DNA of 64,000 nt from Bryobacterales bacterium (lineage in GTDB: Bacteria > Acidobacteriota > Terriglobia > Bryobacterales > UBA6623): assembly GCA_028819215.1 (NCBI GenBank), contig JAPPMG010000096.1, forward strand, positions 377,328-441,327. The letters are read 5' to 3'. Position 1 is the stretch's first letter. Each line of letters starts with the position of its first letter. Below, piece after piece: positions 51,979 through 61,653 of this stretch. The translations under genes were made by a program, and so were the position numbers. The notes beneath the pieces were generated by a model. The model did not search any database, had not been told where the DNA came from, and saw only the letters and a list, made by a program, of their open reading frames with translations.

Positions 51979-52924
51979 CTTCAGCTTGCTCGCGAGCTCA
52001 TCGCGATTGTTGATCGAAGCCGACCTCGAGCCAATTCAGGGAAGCAGGTTTCAACCTACAGGTTTTCCGAATCTCGGTCACGCAGTGTACGACTCACCCG
52101 ATGATGATGGTCAGGTCGTATTGGTCGAGAGTGCACAAAGCATGGCCAATCGACTTGAGGCCATCTGCTGGGATGAGCCCGCAGACAATTGGGTCGAACC
52201 GCTCCGCGGCCTACCGTTGATCAAGGTCGTCGACGCTGAGAACCGCCCGCTGACCAATTCGGTATTGGAGGCTCATCGATTGAACTCACCGTATATTCTT
52301 GAGGGCAAAGACAAGGCGGTCCTCGATCAACTCAAGAATAGGCTGGCACCGATGAAGGAGCGGCGAGTGGATCTTCATGAGCTCGCCAAAGTCCTCCTGC
52401 AATTCGACGTCAATGCACTCTTACATGGTGTCTTCCTTGCTAAGGCGGACCTTGCCGGTGGAAGACTTCGGCTCCCTCGAGCGATCTCTGCATTCGTAGA
52501 GGCGAAGGACGCAAAGGTAGCGGCAAGTGGAGGTGTCAAGAACGATAGTGTGAATCCATCCGGTGACACATCTAAGGGATTCGGAAACGTCCCGTTCTCG
52601 CGAGACGAGTGGACGGCGAGGCGAATCGTGGCCTACTTCAACGTAGACCTGCGCCAAGTCCGAGCGTTCCGTCTTGGGAAGAAGGTTGAGGACCTTCTTT
52701 TCGCCATCGCATTGTTCAAGATCACGAGCTTACTCAATCATGGCCTTCGTATGCGAACAGCATGCGATCTAGACGTAATTTCTACCAACGTCACTAGGCC
52801 CGCAGGTTACGCGTTGCCGACAACCGACACACTCGCTGAAGAAATCCCACGGCTAATCGCATCGGTGGCTGCTCAAGGACTCTTCAATGACCCACCCGCG
52901 TTCACGATTACCTATGGCGGCTAG
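51968..52924 (+). CDS. csb1: Type I-G backbone protein Csb1 (Cas7g)
   Basis: 318 residues; ATG 51968 is seven bases after GAGGAG. ATG 51962 is two codons upstream. It is the GSU0053-type Cas7 homologue that coats the crRNA in the effector. Recognisable parts are the start LLIEADLEPIQGSRFQPTGFPNLGHA, LVESAQSMANRLEAICWD, SVLEAHRLNSPYIL, and GLRMRTACDLDV near the end, the usual Csb1 landmarks. It overlaps csx17 by 11 bp and is separated by 6 bp from csb2. Confidence 0.95.
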   Translation: MSLDFSLLASSSRLLIEADLEPIQGSRFQPTGFPNLGHAVYDSPDDDGQVVLVESAQSMANRLEAICWDEPADNWVEPLRGLPLIKVVDAENRPLTNSVLEAHRLNSPYILEGKDKAVLDQLKNRLAPMKERRVDLHELAKVLLQFDVNALLHGVFLAKADLAGGRLRLPRAISAFVEAKDAKVAASGGVKNDSVNPSGDTSKGFGNVPFSRDEWTARRIVAYFNVDLRQVRAFRLGKKVEDLLFAIALFKITSLLNHGLRMRTACDLDVISTNVTRPAGYALPTTDTLAEEIPRLIASVAAQGLFNDPPAFTITYGG

Positions 52925-52930
52925 GCCCAA

Positions 52931-54586
52931 ATGTTTGCACTAGTCTTTCGATTTCCTGCTGACCGATACCACGCAACGCCGTGGGGGCGGCACGTCAACG
53001 AGGCTGACGTAGCGTGGCCTCCTGAGCCTTGGCGGATCATGCGAGCGCTGATTGCTAGCTATTGGCGAAAGGCGGACCGGAAGAGCTGGAGCGAAGACGA
53101 CCTTGAGTCCTTGGTGAGTGAGTTGGCCGCATGTCCGCCAGTGTATCGGTTGCCAGAAGGCCCAGTTCATGCGCACACGAGGCATTACATGCCAGTGCCA
53201 CCAAGAAAGACTACGCTTGTCTTTGACGCTTTTGTGCACTTGCCTAAGGGAGAGTCAATCGTCGTGGCATGGCCCACGGTGAGTCTGGATCAACACTTGC
53301 TCGGCCTTGCGTCTGATCTTGCAGATGGCATCGGGTATCTTGGACGGGCGGAGAGCTGGACAGAGTGCGTTGCGACGGATGACTGGGACGCTGATGAGGC
53401 GAACTGTGAACCAGTTCTTGACAATCTAGCCGTCGATTACGACCTTGTCAGCGTCATTGCTCCTCGCTCTGCAGAGGAGTATGCAGCCGAGCGCAAGCGG
53501 CTATTCGGCGAGCTCGAAGCCGAGGTCGGCGATAATCTCCAATGGAAGCAGCCAAAGACGAATCTAGCTGCTCTTGAGAAGGCTAAGCGGAAGCGATTCG
53601 GGCCGGCTTTGCCAGAACGGCTTTCGGATGCGCTTTCCTTAGATACCGGTGACTATAGGAAGTTTGGCTGGAGTACACCGCCCGCGAGCAAGATGGTGTC
53701 GTATCGTCGAATCGATCTGAGCCCCGTCGCCAAGCGCGCCTATAGATCCGCCCATCTGACTTCGGCTAATGGCCCGGCCCCAACAATCGCTAGGTTCCTA
53801 CTGGCAGGGCGCCCTCGGCCTCGAATCGAAAATGCAATCCGGGTTGGTGAGACCTTGCGTCTCGCCGCGCTCGCAAAGTTCGGGTGGGCCGACGATCCCG
53901 TAACTGGCCGGAAGATCCCGCGCGCCCCTAGGCTTGTGTCGGGGAGAGATGATTCTGGCCTCCCGTCGAGGGACACAACGCATTCGCACGCATTCTGGAT
54001 TCCGGAAGATGCGGATCTGGACGGCGAGATCGACCATCTCATTGTGTATGCTAGCGGCGGATTGGACGAACGGGTCCAACATGCGCTTGATCGATTGAAT
54101 CGTCTTTGGATCCCGGAACGACGGGGACGTTCAGATGCCTCTGAAGACGACGGGATCGAGGGACGTAAGGAGTGGCGTCTGGCATTGGAGGGGTTTGGCA
54201 AACCAGAGGACTTCGCATCGACATCCCGAATGCTGGGGTGTGGTACCGATTGGTGTAGCGTGACTCCATTTCTCGCGTCGGGCCACCTTAAACGAGGTGG
54301 ATATCAATCCGAAATGCTGCGTCTGCTGAAGTTGCGAGGCGGTCTGTTCGCTGCAATGGCAGAGGCCGTCAAGGTTGAGAAACTACCGGCTGGGACGATT
54401 CAGAGTCCCGGGCATTTCACTCGTTCTAGATCTAGAGGTCGAGAGCGCCGAAATGACTCTAGCGGTGCGATGCTACGACTCACGTTTCCCGACCGAGTCG
54501 AGGGCCCACTCGCCCTTGGCTACGCTTGTCATTTCGGGCTGGGCGCATTTCGGCTGTGCGACGCCTTGACATCGAGTCAGAAATAG
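52931..54586 (+). CDS. csb2: Type I-G Csb2 (Cas5-Cas6 fused protein)
   Basis: 551 residues of the GSU0054 family, interpreted as Cas5 fused to a Cas6-like repeat endonuclease. The N-terminal RAMP fold starts MFALVFRFPADRYHATPWGRHVNEADVAWPPEPWRIMRALIASYW. The middle has HTRHYMPVP and TTHSHAFWIPEDADLDGEIDHLIVYA with conserved His residues. The C-terminus has the RAMP Gly-rich motif LALGYACHFGLGAFR. The Cas6 part would cut the hairpin repeats in this locus. The stop is only 5 bp before the first CRISPR repeat. Confidence 0.93.
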   Translation: MFALVFRFPADRYHATPWGRHVNEADVAWPPEPWRIMRALIASYWRKADRKSWSEDDLESLVSELAACPPVYRLPEGPVHAHTRHYMPVPPRKTTLVFDAFVHLPKGESIVVAWPTVSLDQHLLGLASDLADGIGYLGRAESWTECVATDDWDADEANCEPVLDNLAVDYDLVSVIAPRSAEEYAAERKRLFGELEAEVGDNLQWKQPKTNLAALEKAKRKRFGPALPERLSDALSLDTGDYRKFGWSTPPASKMVSYRRIDLSPVAKRAYRSAHLTSANGPAPTIARFLLAGRPRPRIENAIRVGETLRLAALAKFGWADDPVTGRKIPRAPRLVSGRDDSGLPSRDTTHSHAFWIPEDADLDGEIDHLIVYASGGLDERVQHALDRLNRLWIPERRGRSDASEDDGIEGRKEWRLALEGFGKPEDFASTSRMLGCGTDWCSVTPFLASGHLKRGGYQSEMLRLLKLRGGLFAAMAEAVKVEKLPAGTIQSPGHFTRSRSRGRERRNDSSGAMLRLTFPDRVEGPLALGYACHFGLGAFRLCDALTSSQK

Positions 54587-54591
54587 GCATT

Positions 54592-56573
54592 GCTTCAATG
54601 AGGCCCGGACGTTACGTCCGGGAAAGTTCCCGACTCCGACGACCACCTGTTCATCGACATGCGGCTTCAATGAGGCCCGGACGTTACGTCCGGGAAAGTC
54701 GTGAAATCGCCGGCGCTGGCCTCGATCCGCTCGGAGCTTCAATGAGGCCCGGACGTTACGTCCGGGAAAGTCTAGGTTTATCGCGGGATCGAGAGTGAGA
54801 AGGCCGCCGGGCTTCAATGAGGCCCGGACGTTACGTCCGGGAAAGTAAGCAGCCACGACATACCTACGAGCCGCACCTACCGGCTTCAATGAGGCCCGGA
54901 CGTTACGTCCGGGAAAGTGGGTCGAGCCCGATCTCTGCTCGGCGTGCGCGGATCCCGCTTCAATGAGGCCCGGACGTTACGTCCGGGAAAGTAGCGCTAG
55001 ACGCAATGAGCAACTCGTATACCCATACGCTTCAATGAGGCCCGGACGTTACGTCCGGGAAAGTAGGAGTGGCTGGAGTGAAGCACGATGCTTCCTGCCA
55101 GGCTTCAATGAGGCCCGGACGTTACGTCCGGGAAAGTCGCGACGGGCTCGGCGTGCAAGCAGACGGGCGGCGGGCTTCAATGAGGCCCGGACGTTACGTC
55201 CGGGAAAGTAGGGCCGGACGGGGACACCGCGTACTGGGAGCTGATGCTTCAATGAGGCCCGGACGTTACGTCCGGGAAAGTATGGATCAATCAACTAACT
55301 AGGGGAACTACTCTAACGCTTCAATGAGGCCCGGACGTTACGTCCGGGAAAGTGGCGGCGGCAATCGATTTCCTGAACGATCAGTTAAGGGGCTTCAATG
55401 AGGCCCGGACGTTACGTCCGGGAAAGTAAGACCCAAAACCGCAGAACGCAGGATTTGGTATTGCTTCAATGAGGCCCGGACGTTACGTCCGGGAAAGTGC
55501 CATTAGTTCCCGCCCGTTGCGTGAGGTTGCGCCTAGGCTTCAATGAGGCCCGGACGTTACGTCCGGGAAAGTGGCGTTTTGGCGGGTAGACTTGTAAGGG
55601 CGATTGTCGCTTCAATGAGGCCCGGACGTTACGTCCGGGAAAGTTCGGGATTGACCTCCACCTCATGGCCGGCCTCCCGGCTTCAATGAGGCCCGGACGT
55701 TACGTCCGGGAAAGTCTTGCCGTCCCCGAACGTCTCGGGCGGCCCGATCTCGCTTCAATGAGGCCCGGACGTTACGTCCGGGAAAGTTCAGAGGCGGAAA
55801 GAGAGTCGCAAAGAAAGTCCAGGCTTCAATGAGGCCCGGACGTTACGTCCGGGAAAGTGTACCCGGACTCGCCCGACTCGGCCCTGCGGCACATCGCTTC
55901 AATGAGGCCCGGACGTTACGTCCGGGAAAGTCCGCCGCGCCGCCGCTAGCGTGAGAGCGTGAGGCTCGCTTCAATGAGGCCCGGACGTTACGTCCGGGAA
56001 AGTGTCGGGTCGCGTAAAATGGGGGCGAGACGATGAAGAGCTTCAATGAGGCCCGGACGTTACGTCCGGGAAAGTACGGCCTGCGCGACGGCTTCCAATC
56101 CGCTGTCGCCGCTTCAATGAGGCCCGGACGTTACGTCCGGGAAAGTTTAGGAGCGGTCTTGCAGGTCCTCCGACTGGCAAGGCTTCAATGAGGCCCGGAC
56201 GTTACGTCCGGGAAAGTCTCAGTTTGGCTTGCGGCGCTTGCCCTTGGAACGTGCTTCAATGAGGCCCGGACGTTACGTCCGGGAAAGTGCGGCGCGCCAG
56301 TGCGGTTCCTGCAGGTACTGCACTGCTTCAATGAGGCCCGGACGTTACGTCCGGGAAAGTAGCGACAGCGTGACCAAGAAGAGGGCCGCGAGCAGGCTTC
56401 AATGAGGCCCGGACGTTACGTCCGGGAAAGTTTCAGACCTAGGGTAACGTCTCCGTTCTGTTCTGCGCTTCAATGAGGCCCGGACGTTACGTCCGGGAAA
56501 GTGTCCACTGCAAGCCGTTGACGGTACCGACCGCGTCGCTTCAATGAGGCCCGGACGTTACGTCCGGGAAAGT
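54592..56573 (-). CRISPR. CRISPR array: 28 repeats of 36 nt, 27 spacers of 35-39 nt
   Basis: On the plus strand each repeat begins GCTTCAATGAGG, continues with the inverted repeat CCCGGACGT T ACGTCCGGG (positions 13-31) and ends AAAGT. Repeat starts include 54592, 54664, 54736, 54811, 54883, 54957, and so on to 56538, spaced 71-75 bp. All copies look identical, and no two of the 27 spacers look alike. I place it on the minus strand because read that way the repeat ends ATTGAAGC, a typical crRNA 5' handle, and because the only free space for a leader is at the 56574 end. Direction is an inference. Confidence 0.98.
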
Positions 56574-56754
56574 AGATCCCAGCATAAGTCTCTTGCTTTC
56601 AAGGAACAAGCGAGTCCTTTCCGAGCGATGCCGGAAATCGGTTGACGATCACCGTGGTGATGGCGTTGAGTCGACCATAAGTCTCTGGAGCCACTATACA
56701 TACAACGGTGCGAGCGGTCAAGGGGAATCTCGCACCACCTCATCGCTCGCAGCC
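56574..56754 (-). promoter_or_regulatory. Candidate CRISPR leader
   Basis: 181 bp without a gene between the last repeat and the cas4-cas1 stop. On the minus strand it contains TATAGT (rc of 56694-56699 region, within CCACTATACATAC) as a possible -10. It also holds a perfect inverted repeat ATCACCGTGGTGAT (56648-56661) and an 11-bp direct repeat CATAAGTCTCT at 56583-56593 and 56676-56686. Such elements are typical of leaders used in spacer integration, but function is inferred. Confidence 0.5.
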
Positions 56755-58536
56755 TCATCGCGTGACAAACACAGGGTACTCGGCCAGTTCTCCGTCGATC
56801 ATTTTCGCCAGCAACCGCGCTTGGATTTCAAGCAGCCGTCGGTAGCTGACGCGGTACTCAAGCTGAGGGTGTGTCACCAGCGAGTCCATTCGTGCCTCGT
56901 AAGCCCGTAGGAACGCCTTCCTGCCCTTGGGCGTCATAGCTACCGCCTTACCCGCCCTTACGAAATCTCCTGGTGTGATCATCCCGGTGTTGATGGCGCT
57001 GAGAACCGCCGAGTCAACCACCAACGGCCGTAGCGGCTCCATCAGATCCAACGCAAGGGCGGGACGTCCATGGCGAGGCTCGTGGAAGTACCCGATCATT
57101 GGATCCAGCCCGATCGCATATGTTGCGACTGTCAGATCCTTCGCGAGCAGGCTGTAGCCATACGATAGAAGCGCGTTGATCGGATCGAGCGGTGGCCGGC
57201 GATTCCTCGACTTGAAGTCGAACCGGAAGTCGTCATTTGGTCGATGCGAGCCTTCCCTCTTGAGCATTCCGCCGAACTGGCTGAAGTACAGCCGTGCGGC
57301 GTATCCTTCGATCCCGAGCAGTTCCTCTGGAGAGCGCGCAGTCTCCGCGTCTGCCGCCAGCCGCTTCATCTCGCGTAGGTTCACCTTCGGCGGCTCGATG
57401 TGGTTCCGCATCATCATGGTCCGCTGATTCCTTATCTTGCCCGCGATCAGGGCGCGTGCGATGCGCAAGCAGAACCACTCTTGGTCCGACAGCAAGACTT
57501 GGGACTTCCGCAATACGACGTTCTTCGTATTCAGACCAGTTGTGATGCCGTTGAACCAGCCTCCCTGCGAGAAGTAGCAGACGGGCTTTTCCGCCTTGCA
57601 CAACTCTTGGATCGCCTGCGTCGAAATCTGGACGTTGCCTAGCACGTTTACTTGGCAGGTTTCCTTGATCCGAACCTCCTGAACGACTTTGTCGCGATCC
57701 TTGATTCTCAGCACGTTCCCCGTCTTTCCCACCCTCAGCCCTTGCGTGTTCAGGTACAGCGGGCGCAGATCGCTGCGAGGAGCTACGAGCAGCCTGGTCT
57801 CGCGCCCCATTGGCTTCGATGTTGACTCCGAGACCGAATCGAACAGTCCGTACTGCTGCTGCGAGCGCTCTTGATCTCGTTCCTGATAGTGAATCGTTTC
57901 ATCGGGCAAGCACACGCCTACAAGAGAGCAGCCTGGACACTTGGGAGAGTCGACGAGCGGCGGAGGCATGGCAGTTGCCATCGCCGCCTCCCACGCTCCT
58001 TCAATCGCCTGATGTGCCTCGTTCATGACCTCTTGATCAAATCCAACCCGTACTCGTTGGCGTGTCTTCTGGTAGAAGATGAAGCCCTCGTCACACGTAT
58101 ATCCGTTCTCTCGCAAGACGATCGCCTGCACGGCCAGCTGAACCCTATCCGTGTCCCATGCCTCAAGTCCGCCCGGTGCTGTTCTGGGACGGCCATGCTT
58201 ATAGTCCACTGGTGTCGCACGGCCGCGGTCGAATTCCGCCAGATCAAGCTTTGCGATCACCCGATGCTCTTCCGAAGAGAGGGTGATGGAAGTCACGATC
58301 ATGGGCTCGTTCGTCTCGTCGTGGGGATCGGGCGTGGACTTTCCTTCCCGGTCCACGCGTTTGTGCTGCGCAGCTCCTTCGATGGTGTGTTCGTTCTCGG
58401 CAAACACTCCAAGTACTTGTTCAAAGTGAAACAGCCGAGGACAATACACGAACTCGTTGATCATCCGTGCGGGCAGATAGTCCGGCAGCCTTCGGGAAGT
58501 GCTCGGCTCAATGTGCGCAACGCTTGCGTGCCTCAT
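56755..58536 (-). CDS. cas4-cas1: Cas4-Cas1 fusion protein
   Basis: 593 residues. Cas4 part (about 1-215): RecB-like nuclease with Cys32 (NEFVYCPRLFHFEQ), Asp111 and Lys113 (PVDYKHGRP) and the Fe-S cysteines Cys200, Cys203, Cys209 (KCPGCSLVGVC). Cas1 part (about 245-593): metal ligands Glu410 (LLGIEGYAARLYF), His485 (GYFHEPRHGRP) and Asp497/Glu500 (ALDLMEPLRP). Cas4 trims pre-spacers and selects PAMs; Cas1 integrates them. The fusion is a recognised feature of type I-G loci. It lies between cas2 and the array, transcribed towards the array. Confidence 0.96.
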   Translation of the reverse strand: MRHASVAHIEPSTSRRLPDYLPARMINEFVYCPRLFHFEQVLGVFAENEHTIEGAAQHKRVDREGKSTPDPHDETNEPMIVTSITLSSEEHRVIAKLDLAEFDRGRATPVDYKHGRPRTAPGGLEAWDTDRVQLAVQAIVLRENGYTCDEGFIFYQKTRQRVRVGFDQEVMNEAHQAIEGAWEAAMATAMPPPLVDSPKCPGCSLVGVCLPDETIHYQERDQERSQQQYGLFDSVSESTSKPMGRETRLLVAPRSDLRPLYLNTQGLRVGKTGNVLRIKDRDKVVQEVRIKETCQVNVLGNVQISTQAIQELCKAEKPVCYFSQGGWFNGITTGLNTKNVVLRKSQVLLSDQEWFCLRIARALIAGKIRNQRTMMMRNHIEPPKVNLREMKRLAADAETARSPEELLGIEGYAARLYFSQFGGMLKREGSHRPNDDFRFDFKSRNRRPPLDPINALLSYGYSLLAKDLTVATYAIGLDPMIGYFHEPRHGRPALALDLMEPLRPLVVDSAVLSAINTGMITPGDFVRAGKAVAMTPKGRKAFLRAYEARMDSLVTHPQLEYRVSYRRLLEIQARLLAKMIDGELAEYPVFVTR

Positions 58537-58626
58537 CGTCTTCGACCCTCCCTTCCTGCGAATTGGTTGTGCTGGTCCATTCGTCTTGATGCCGAAACAT
58601 CTGTCCCACAGGGTGCTTGCCTGCCC

Positions 58627-58917
58627 CTACACGACGATCAGCGGCGCATCGATATTGACATAGGGCTTTCCAATGGCGCTTATGACTCGTTCCCCGCGTC
58701 CGGTAGCCGGCCCAAGGTTCACAAACAGCACTTGGTCTTCGGTGTGATGAATCACCTCCGACAGCTGGGCACGCAGCCGTGCGGTGTCCATCTTGGTGAG
58801 CTGGCACTCAAACACCGAGTACTGGAGATGGTCTCCCCAACCCCTCATGATCTTGAACACTTGGCGTAGCCGCTTCGGATCGCAGATGTCGTAGCAGACG
58901 ATGAACGAGTTTCGCAT
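58627..58917 (-). CDS. cas2: Spacer-integration protein Cas2
   Basis: 96 residues with the ferredoxin-like Cas2 start MRNSFIVCYDICDPKRLRQVF (conserved Asp10) and LQYSVFECQL. It forms the core of the Cas1-Cas2 integrase. Here cas2 precedes the cas4-cas1 fusion on the same strand with a 90-bp gap. Upstream bases 58918-59172 have no gene. Confidence 0.95.
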   Translation of the reverse strand: MRNSFIVCYDICDPKRLRQVFKIMRGWGDHLQYSVFECQLTKMDTARLRAQLSEVIHHTEDQVLFVNLGPATGRGERVISAIGKPYVNIDAPLIVV

Positions 58918-59172
58918 TGCGCTACCTCTGTCCGGTCCACAGTATATGAGCTTTCTGTTGCGGAAGACCCAAGTCTTCGCCGGATTGCTTCAACGGAGCT
59001 GTGAACCAGGTCGTCCGATGTCAGTCGTGTTGCTGGGCACCGTTGGTCGTAACTGAACTAGTCAGGTGCTCGTGCGATGGGAGCCGAAAGGAGCGCTCAA
59101 GGCGAAGTAGACGGTGGGTTCCCTTCATGTCGTGAGCTGGCGGAACTGTTCAAAGTCACACCATAAATCCGG

Positions 59173-61653
59173 CTATGCCAGTGAGGGATGCGAAATATCA
59201 ACCACGCAGATCTCGATCTTCCGGCCCCGATCTTCTTTGAGGGACTCCCGCAGGAGTCCTGCCAGTTCCTGCGGTGTCGCGGGCGTCACTCCGTCGGACC
59301 GCTTCTTCTGGCATTCCTCGCCGAACCAAAAGACGAGGTAGATCCCATACCCCCCGCTGGCTGGATCGAGTGTGTACTTCGGTATCAGCTGGTCGTTGAT
59401 TGCACTCCAGAGTTCGTCTTGGCTGTTCTTCTTTGCCTCAACCGCGATCTTGAAACTCCCCGATGTGATCACTAGATCTGCGCGGGTACCGTAAACTTGC
59501 TGCCCCTCCGGCTCGATGTCGGCAAGTCCCTTCAATGAGGCACGAAGCGTCGTGAGGAGGGCGTCACGGCATGACTCTTCGGCCTTGGGTTTGATCGGCT
59601 TGCCGTACGGGTCCTCGTTCCAGTACTGGCGCCACTCGTTAGAGTTGGTTGTCCCGATACGGCGGGCAATCTCCTCGATCTTGTCGACTACAAGTGCCGA
59701 CAAGTCACATGGGTTGGCGGGGCGACCGCCACCGAGCGATTGACAGGTCTCTTGGAGGGTTGGAATTCTGTACTCGGCGTCTCTTTGGAGCATTGCTTGG
59801 GCTGCACGGGCCGCCGAGAGCGTACCCCGCCAACTAGCCAGATCTGGATTCTCTGCCAGCGCCTCAAGCGCCGCGCTCGCGCTGCTGCACGGCCTCGATG
59901 CGAGCTCGTTGACTACGCGAGCGAGGAATCGAGAAACCAGAAACTCCTCAGAAACACCCCCGTAGCCCTTCGGCTCGTGCGGGTGAAAGAACCTTCCTAG
60001 CAGGCTACAGATCAGGGCGAGCCTCGGTGGCCCAAGCGATTCGAGATATGGGTGCCATGGATACGTTTCAGCGGTGAACCATTCGTACGGGTGGACGAAG
60101 AATCGGGCTAAGTGCCTGACCAAGCGCTCTTTCCCCGCAACAGCATCAGAAAGAGACTCTCCGTGCTTTTCCGGGTTCACGAGCAGGCCCAATCCCAGCC
60201 AGCGCACCATCTGTCCAGCGTCAACGCCACGTTTCGAGAGCTTCTTTTCGCAAAGTTCCATGAGTTCGGATCGCCAGCCGAAGCGGAGCCCTGCCCAGAT
60301 CAACTCGTCGATCACGTCGGTTTGCCCGGAGTTGCATCTCGTCGGAAGCCCTCTTAGCAACCCGAACACAGCATTTCGAGAGATGACTCCTCCCCCTTCT
60401 TCTCTGACAATCTTCCAGAATCGTGCGCTCACGATTTGGTTGCTGCGAAGTGCGCTGACGGCGCACCGGACTGCAACGTCTGATACGAGATCGGGCCGAT
60501 TGTCAAGCAGTGCCTGATACCAAGCGAGAGTCGTATCTCTTGCCGTCAGAAAGTGCGGTTCCCAGAAATGGAGGCAGGCCACGCACGTTCGCAGTCGGTT
60601 TTCGTCAAGGTCCAACAGTCGCCTTTGATCGGATCTCTGGTGCTCCCGCAGGCCGGCCAGCAACGCCAAGCTGATGTAGGGCTCCGTACCGTTCTTGGCT
60701 AGCCGGATGATTTCACGTGTGTTTGGCAAATCATCGCGTTCGACGCTATGGCGCAGGCCGTATAGCGCGGCCTTGATGGCGCAGGGGTCGTGTAGAACAT
60801 GTCTGAACGCTTCCTCGCCGTACAATCCCGTACCGAACACCGCGCCGTCGCCAAAATACACAAGGGCTAGCTCATGCAGCAGGCCTGGATGAGCACGGTT
60901 CTCTAGAAGGTGGTTCTGATAAGAGCGGACCATCAGCAGCAGATGCTCGCTCCGTCCTTCCTGCTCGCCTGCGAAGGTAGCCTGTTCTTGCTGCCGAGAT
61001 TCTTCAAGCTCTGGTGGGGGAGCCGGAGCCAGCAGTTGCCCCAGTAGCTCCTTGAGCAGTGGGTGCTCGCCCGCCTGCTCCGTTAGGATTTCTAGGGAGA
61101 GTCCCTCGTCCACTCCCGGAGTTGTGAGAGCCATGTAGGCTTGCTGCAACAAGTGCTCCGCTACCTGCGGCCGGGAGTCGGCGAACCTGACAGCGTGCAT
61201 CACGCACCACCGTCCAAAGTCTGGCGGCAGCTTCGCTCCCAGTAGCCTCCTTCTGTTCCTAAGGTCGGCGTAGCCGACGTTATCGCCCTCTTGGCAGACC
61301 TCCAGTCCTGTTAGAACGACATGTTTCTGCACCTGTGGATGAGCTTCCAGCCACGCTCGTATCTTCAGTAGAGACGCAGGCGGATTCGACGCGCGATCTC
61401 GTGCCGCACCGGTGCAAGTGTCCAGCCACGCGGCAACTCGACTGACTTCCACGCTCTCTCCATGCAGTGATAGTCCGCGCTCAAGGAGTTCGAGTGGAAC
61501 GGCCCAGAGATCTAAGGCACCCATAGTTGGTTCCAGTTCGGAAACTGAAGTCGCCAGCGCGTCTAGTAACGCGGCGATCCCGATTTCGGTTGAATGAGCA
61601 ACCAGACCGTATTCCCAAAAGTCGACCTGATTACCCAGCAGTTCCAGCCAAAG
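59173..61653 (-). pseudogene. Large unrecognised protein with C-terminal PD-(D/E)XK-like nuclease domain, 5' end removed by an IS1595 element
   Basis: The frame is open from a TAA at 61656-61654, inside the IS end, down to 59173 (about 826 codons); the first ATG is at 61524. Coding-like sequence continues above that ATG (VDFWEYGLVAHSTEIG, then IAALLDALATSVSELEPT), so the natural N-terminus is missing. The body is helical and repeat-like (LPPDFGRWCVMHAVRFA; HELALVYFGDGAVFG). The end holds a nuclease-like core GTRADLVITSGSFKIAVEAKKNSQDELW ... LIPKYTLDPASGGYGIYLVFWFG, with D and E-x-K in the expected order. I do not know the family; it resembles the tails of large NTPase-type defence proteins. 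Confidence 0.65.

Noticed and set aside
54473..56046. Open reading frames running through the CRISPR array on both strands
   Set aside because: They are repeats of the same short peptide from the 36-nt repeat with spacer-encoded filler, not genes.
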